From Mycolicibacterium sp. CH28 (GTDB taxonomy: Bacteria > Actinomycetota > Actinomycetes > Mycobacteriales > Mycobacteriaceae): a DNA stretch of 64,000 nucleotides. The stretch lies in NCBI RefSeq assembly GCF_004745805.1, contig NZ_SRLQ01000004.1:743887-807886 (forward strand), read 5' to 3'. Shown here in pieces: positions 60,014 through 64,000 of the stretch. A program made the position numbers and the translations under genes. The notes under the pieces were generated by a model that made no database searches, was not told the DNA's origin, and was given only the letters and a program-made list of their open reading frames with translations. The stretch's first letter is position 1. The number at the start of each line of letters is the position of its first letter.

Positions 60014-60739
60014 TCAGGCCGGCCGAGAGGGCGACTCCCCACGGGCAGCCAGCCAGGCGCGCTGTCGGCGCACAAACGCGGCGTCCACCAGCGCACCGTG
60101 CCCCGGTACATAGATCGCGTCCGGACCGCCCAGGGCCAGGATGCCATCCAACGCGGACGGCCACGCGCCCACATCCGAGCCCTCGTTGATCGCCGGATCG
60201 GCGGACTGTTCAACCAGGTCGCCGCAGAAGACGACGGTGCGCTCCTCCACCGAGCGGGCCGGGACAACGACGACGAGGTCGTGGTCGGTGTGCCCGGGGC
60301 CGGGGTGTTCGACGTGCACGCTCCGGCCGCCGAGGTCGAGATCGGTGTTCGTCACGATCTGGTCTGGGGCCCGCACACCGCTGATGGCGCGGTCCAGTTG
60401 AACCGGGTCGGTCCCGTACTCCAAGGCATGCGCGCGAACCTCACCGAGGTGCGTGGTCAGTGCGGCGGCGACCGCGGGCGGCGCATAGATCTGGGCAGCG
60501 CCGAAGCCGGCCGAGCCCAGAATATGGTCGAAGTGGTGATGGGTGAGCACCACATGGGTAACGCTGCCACCGGTCAGCGCGAACACGTCGTCGGCGATTT
60601 GGGCAGCTTCCAGAAGTGTTGTGCCGCAATCTACTAACAAGATTCCGCGGGTCCCTGCGACCAGCCCGACGGTGACATCGAGGAATGGTAGCCGGCAGCG
60701 GTAAACACCGTGGGCGAGCGCTTCCCAGTCGTAATGCAT
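60014..60739 (-). CDS. Metallo-beta-lactamase-fold hydrolase
   Basis: A 241-aa hydrolase. The metal motif is LTHHHFDH (HxHxDH, about 66-72), with further ligands in HPGPGHTDHDLV (His), VVFCGDLV (Asp) and YVPGHGALVD (His). This is the glyoxalase II/lactonase-type group with a two-metal site. Substrate is unknown: lactone, thioester or similar. It is convergent with the GntR gene and divergent from the glycosyltransferase operon. Confidence 0.83.
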   Translation of the reverse strand: MHYDWEALAHGVYRCRLPFLDVTVGLVAGTRGILLVDCGTTLLEAAQIADDVFALTGGSVTHVVLTHHHFDHILGSAGFGAAQIYAPPAVAAALTTHLGEVRAHALEYGTDPVQLDRAISGVRAPDQIVTNTDLDLGGRSVHVEHPGPGHTDHDLVVVVPARSVEERTVVFCGDLVEQSADPAINEGSDVGAWPSALDGILALGGPDAIYVPGHGALVDAAFVRRQRAWLAARGESPSRPA

Positions 60740-60785
60740 GACAGTGAAATTAGTCCACCGTCGACCGCGCGGGGGAACACTTACG

Positions 60786-60832
60786 TTGCACTGTGTAGCT
60801 AATCGAATTATAGTCTAGACACATGTCCAGAC
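60786..60832 (+). promoter_or_regulatory. SigA-type promoter overlapping a palindromic operator
   Basis: TTGCAC (60786-60791) and TATAGT (60809-60814) are separated by exactly 17 bp, a near-consensus housekeeping promoter; start would be about 60821. Overlapping the -10 and start is the inverted repeat GTCTAGACA-CA-TGTCCAGAC (60813-60832, one mismatched pair), a typical repressor position. It faces the glycosyltransferase operon, leaving a leader of about 108 nt. Confidence 0.65.
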
Positions 60833-60928
60833 AGCTTGCCGCCACCGTCCGGGTACTTCCACGATGACACACGCGAGCCAGGCGGGTCAGTCGCCCGCAT
60901 CGGTCATGGACACTCCAGGAGCGTGACT

Positions 60929-62200
60929 ATGCGTATTGCGTTGCTGTCCTACCGCAGCAAGACCCACTGTGGCGGGCAGGGCGTCTACGTTCGGCACCTC
61001 AGCCGCGGACTGGTTGAACTGGGCCACGATGTCGAGGTGTTCTCCGGTCAGCCCTATCCGGAGTTGCTCGACCCCCGGGTCCGACTCACCGAAGTGCCCA
61101 GCCTTGACCTGTACCGGGAACCCGATCCTTTCCGGGTACCCCGGCTCAGCGAGATCCGCGACCACATCGACGCGCTCGAACTGGCGACGATGTGGACCTC
61201 CGGGTTCCCTGAGCCCCGTACCTTCAGCCTGCGCGTGGCCCGCCTTATTGCGCGGCGCCGCGACGAATTCGACGTCGTACACGACAACCAGTGCCTGGGC
61301 AGCGGACTGCTCCGGATCGCCGAGGCGGGATTGCCGGTGGTGGCCACTGTGCACCACCCGATCACCCGGGACCGGGTGCTGGACCTGGCCGTCGCCAAAT
61401 GGTGGCGAAAGCCCTTGGTGCACAGGTGGTATGGCTTTGCCCAGATGCAGAAGCGGGTCGCCCGCAAGATTCCAGACCTGCTGACCGTATCGTCGTCGTC
61501 GGCCACCGACATCGCCGACGATTTCGGCGTGAGTCCGGACCAGCTGCGGGTCGTGCCGCTGGGCGTCGACACCGCACTGTTCAAGCCCTCCGACCGTCCG
61601 CGCGTACCCGGTCGCATCATCGCGATCTCCAGTGCCGACCGGCCGCTCAAGGGGATCGGGCACCTGTTGAACGCGGTGGCCAAGCTGCGCGCCACCCACG
61701 AGTTGGAGCTGCAACTGGTGGCCAAACTGGAGCCGAACGGACCGACCGAGAAACTGATCGCCGAGCTGGGCATCAGTGACATCGTCCACACCTCGCACGG
61801 GTTGACCGACGACGAACTGGCGCGGTTGTTCGCCTCCGCCGAGATTGCCTGTATCCCTTCGCTCTACGAAGGTTTCTCACTGCCCGCAGTGGAGGCGATG
61901 GCCAGCGGCACGCCCATCGTGGCCAGCCGGGCCGGGGCGCTGCCCGAGGTGCTCGGCCCCGATGGCGAATGCGCCGACCTGGTGAGCCCCGGCGACGTCA
62001 CCGAACTGATCGCAGCTCTCAGCGGGCAGCTCGACTCCCCCGAACGCCGACAGTGGCTTGGCGCCGCGGGCCGGCGACGCGCGCTCGACGTCTTCAGCTG
62101 GGAATCAGTGGCGGCCCAGACGGTGCGGGTGTACGAGCAGGCCATCGCGCGGTCCGGCCGGATCACGACGACGGCCGAGGCGGTGGACGAAACATGCTGA
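60929..62200 (+). CDS. Glycosyltransferase family 4 protein
   Basis: A 423-aa GT-B glycosyltransferase. The N-terminal domain has IALLSYRSKTHCGGQGVYVRHL (as IALLSYRSKTHCGG and QGVYVRHL), the acceptor-side loop, and the C-terminal donor domain has PLGVDTALFKP, ADRPLKGIGHLL and SLYEGFSLPAVEAMASGTPIV, the E-x7-E nucleotide-sugar motif of GT4 enzymes. A GTG 6 bp upstream of the chosen ATG is possible. It overlaps the methyltransferase gene by 7 bp, starting a three-gene operon that may build or modify a mycobacterial glycoconjugate. Confidence 0.87.
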   Translation: MRIALLSYRSKTHCGGQGVYVRHLSRGLVELGHDVEVFSGQPYPELLDPRVRLTEVPSLDLYREPDPFRVPRLSEIRDHIDALELATMWTSGFPEPRTFSLRVARLIARRRDEFDVVHDNQCLGSGLLRIAEAGLPVVATVHHPITRDRVLDLAVAKWWRKPLVHRWYGFAQMQKRVARKIPDLLTVSSSSATDIADDFGVSPDQLRVVPLGVDTALFKPSDRPRVPGRIIAISSADRPLKGIGHLLNAVAKLRATHELELQLVAKLEPNGPTEKLIAELGISDIVHTSHGLTDDELARLFASAEIACIPSLYEGFSLPAVEAMASGTPIVASRAGALPEVLGPDGECADLVSPGDVTELIAALSGQLDSPERRQWLGAAGRRRALDVFSWESVAAQTVRVYEQAIARSGRITTTAEAVDETC

Positions 62201-62925
62201 CCGTCGACTATGACCGCCTCGAAGTAGGCCCCGGTAAGAAGGTCATCGACGTCGGCTGCGGGGCGGGGCGACACAGCTACGAGGCGTACCGCCGCGGCGC
62301 CGACGTCATCGCCTTCGACCAGGATGCTGCCGAATTGGCCGACGTGGACACCCTGCTGCAGGCGATGGGCGAAGCCGGCGAGGCACCCGAGTCCGCCAAG
62401 GCGCAGGTCGTGGTAGGTGACGCGCTGGCGCTGCCCTACCCCGACGACACATTCGACTGCGTGATTGCCTCGGAGATCCTCGAACACATCCCCGACGATG
62501 ACGCCGCGATCGCCGAACTGATCCGGGTTCTCAAGCCCGGCGGCAAGCTTGCCGTCACGGTTCCCCGCTGGCTCCCGGAGCGGGTCTGCTGGCTGCTGTC
62601 CGACGAATACCACGCCAACGAGGGCGGCCACATTCGGATCTACAAGGCCGACCAACTGCGGGACAAACTGGTTCGCGGCGGGCTCGCCTTCACCCACACA
62701 CACCACGCCCACGCCCTGCACTCGCCCTATTGGTGGCTGAAATGTGCTGTTGGAGTGGATAAACCGGACCATCTCGCGGTCAAGGCGTATCACAAACTGC
62801 TGGTGTGGGACATGATGTCGCAGCCAGCGCTCACCCGGGTGACCGAGGCCGCCCTCAACCCGCTGGTCGGAAAGAGCGTGGCCCTCTACTTCGAGAAGCC
62901 GATCTCGAATGCCGCGCGTCACTGA
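62194..62925 (+). CDS. Class I SAM-dependent methyltransferase
   Basis: A 243-aa methyltransferase. SAM-binding motif I is VIDVGCGAGRHSYEA (16-30), motif II AFDQD, and post-motifs CVIASEILEHI and RVLKPGGKLAVTVPRW. An insert with YHANEGGHIRIYK and HALHSPYWWLKCAVG is typical of lipid or sugar methyltransferases. It overlaps the glycosyltransferase stop and the next gene, so it acts in the same pathway, perhaps methylating the sugar or lipid moiety. Confidence 0.86.
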   Translation: MLTVDYDRLEVGPGKKVIDVGCGAGRHSYEAYRRGADVIAFDQDAAELADVDTLLQAMGEAGEAPESAKAQVVVGDALALPYPDDTFDCVIASEILEHIPDDDAAIAELIRVLKPGGKLAVTVPRWLPERVCWLLSDEYHANEGGHIRIYKADQLRDKLVRGGLAFTHTHHAHALHSPYWWLKCAVGVDKPDHLAVKAYHKLLVWDMMSQPALTRVTEAALNPLVGKSVALYFEKPISNAARH

Positions 62926-63985
62926 CCTCGAGGGCGTGCCGGGCGTCGCCGGCATCCTCAGCCCGCAGCAATGCCGCCAAACAGCAGAATCCATTGCCGC
63001 CGTGCAAGAATCCTCGGGCGAGATCCCGTGGTCGGATACCGGCCACACCGACGTCTGGGACCACGTCGAATGCGCCATGGCCCTGACCGCGGCTGGACTG
63101 CTGGAACCCGCCCGCGCCGCCTATGAATGGTGCCGCCGCCAGCAACGCGCCGACGGGTCCTGGCCGATCCAGTACCGGCGCGGTGTCATCGAAGATCCCA
63201 ACAGCGACAGCAACTTCTGCGCCTACATCGCCGCCGGAGCCTGGCATCACGTGCTGGTGACCGGTGATCGGCGATTCGCCGAGCACATGTGGCCGACCGT
63301 TCGCGCGGCGATCGACTTCGTACTGGGCCTGCAGGCCGGCACCGGCGAGATCTACTGGGCGCACAGCCCGGCCGGCGCGCTTCCGGAGGCTCTCCTGACC
63401 GGGAGCGCCAGTGTGTACCACAGCATCCGCTGCGCGCTGGCACTCGCCGACCGCCTCGACGACCCCCAGCCCGAATGGGAAGTCGCGCTGGGACGGCTTG
63501 GTCACGCCATCGCCGAGCACCCCGACGCCTTCACCGAGAAGCCGCACCATTCGATGGACTGGTACTACCCGATCCTCGGCGGTGCACTGCGAGGGCCGGC
63601 GGCCTCTGCCCGGATCGCCGCTCGCTGGGACGAATTCGTCGTCGACGGGTTGGGCATCCGCTGCGTGAACGACCGCCCGTGGGTGACCGGGGCCGAAACC
63701 TGCGAACTGGTCATGGCGCTCGACGCGATGGGCGACCGGCATCGGGCGCGCGCGCAGTTCGCCGCGATGCAGCACCTGCGCGAGGAGGACGGCTCCTATT
63801 GGACCGGCCTGGTCTTCTCCGACGGAAAGCGTTGGCCGGTCGAGCGAACCACCTGGACCGGTGCGGCGGTGATCCTGGCCGCCGACGCGCTGTCTGCGAC
63901 AACCGGCGGCAGCGGTATCTTCCGAGCCGCCGAACTGCCCCGCGGTCTGGAAGGCGACTACGACTGTGAATGCGTCAGGCGCTGA
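62909..63985 (+). CDS. (Alpha/alpha)6-barrel protein of the prenyltransferase/glycoside-hydrolase-like type
   Basis: A 358-aa protein that appears complete. Repeated helical pairs contain GEIPWSDTGHTDVWDHVECAMAL (as GEIPWSDTGHTD and VWDHVECAMAL), QRADGSWPIQYRRG, HSMDWYYPILGGALRG and EDGSYWTGLVFSDGKRWPVE. The spaced GSW/GSYW and aromatic-acidic residues suggest a terpenoid-cyclase/prenyltransferase or six-hairpin glycosidase fold. It starts 17 bp inside the methyltransferase gene. It is the third gene of the glycosyltransferase operon; enzyme activity is not established. Confidence 0.65.
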   Translation: MPRVTDLEGVPGVAGILSPQQCRQTAESIAAVQESSGEIPWSDTGHTDVWDHVECAMALTAAGLLEPARAAYEWCRRQQRADGSWPIQYRRGVIEDPNSDSNFCAYIAAGAWHHVLVTGDRRFAEHMWPTVRAAIDFVLGLQAGTGEIYWAHSPAGALPEALLTGSASVYHSIRCALALADRLDDPQPEWEVALGRLGHAIAEHPDAFTEKPHHSMDWYYPILGGALRGPAASARIAARWDEFVVDGLGIRCVNDRPWVTGAETCELVMALDAMGDRHRARAQFAAMQHLREEDGSYWTGLVFSDGKRWPVERTTWTGAAVILAADALSATTGGSGIFRAAELPRGLEGDYDCECVRR

Positions 63986-64000
63986 CCTGCCCGCCGGGCC

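Overview
The window looks like chromosomal DNA of a fast-growing mycobacterium (Mycolicibacterium or a close relative). The signs are uniform high GC, dense operons with 4-bp ATGA/GTGA overlaps, a complete yrbEAB-mceABCDEF operon, steroid-ring degradation homologues (HsaA-, HsaC-, HsaD- and KstD-like), a PPOX/F420-type flavoprotein, and a MscS/cyclase pair resembling M. tuberculosis Rv2434c-Rv2435c. No rRNA, tRNA or CRISPR array was seen.

Region 1 (1-8218) is the visible part of a Tn7-like transposon. An aromatic-ring dioxygenase (C-terminal end of the alpha subunit, beta subunit, SDR dehydrogenase) and a secreted lipase sit inboard of a leftward tnsA-tnsB-tniB-tniQ module. Its outer end, with repeated TnsB-type sites, is placed at 8218; the other end must lie left of the window.

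Region 2 (8458-18804) is a second, complete Tn7-like transposon of 10,347 bp. It has 26-bp terminal inverted repeats (25/26 identical), extra internal end repeats, and a perfect 5-bp target duplication CATGC. The cargo is metal resistance: a CadD-type transporter, merR, merA, merB, a MerF-like mercury transporter, a thioredoxin-like CGEC lipoprotein and a CcdA-type membrane reductase. Its own tnsA-tnsB-tniB-tniQ set is diverged from the first. It inserted inside one arm of an inverted repeat, 234 bp from the end of element 1.

Region 3 (18.8-31.5 kb) is ordinary backbone: DUF1330, a PPOX flavoprotein, a HicB-like small protein, a rhodanese, a P1 peptidase preceded by a structured RNA/terminator, an acyl-CoA thioesterase-like protein, MFS and EamA exporters, a MarR regulator, L-2-hydroxyglutarate oxidase, a MscS channel with a cyclic-nucleotide domain, and a receptor cyclase with a degenerate active site.

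Region 4 (31.7-49.4 kb) is lipid/steroid related. A rightward operon (hydrolase, HsaA-like monooxygenase, HsaC-like extradiol dioxygenase, KstD-like dehydrogenase) converges on a leftward yrbE/mce operon. An SDR, a TetR regulator and an acyl-CoA dehydrogenase follow.

Region 5 (49.6-64 kb) carries a PotABCD-like polyamine-type ABC transporter whose ATPase appears to start at CTG, then DedA, a two-domain NTF2-like protein, PncA, a 976-aa kinase/phospho-lyase fusion with a GntR regulator, a metallo-beta-lactamase-fold hydrolase, and a glycosyltransferase-methyltransferase-(alpha/alpha)6 operon behind a strong promoter that overlaps a palindromic operator.
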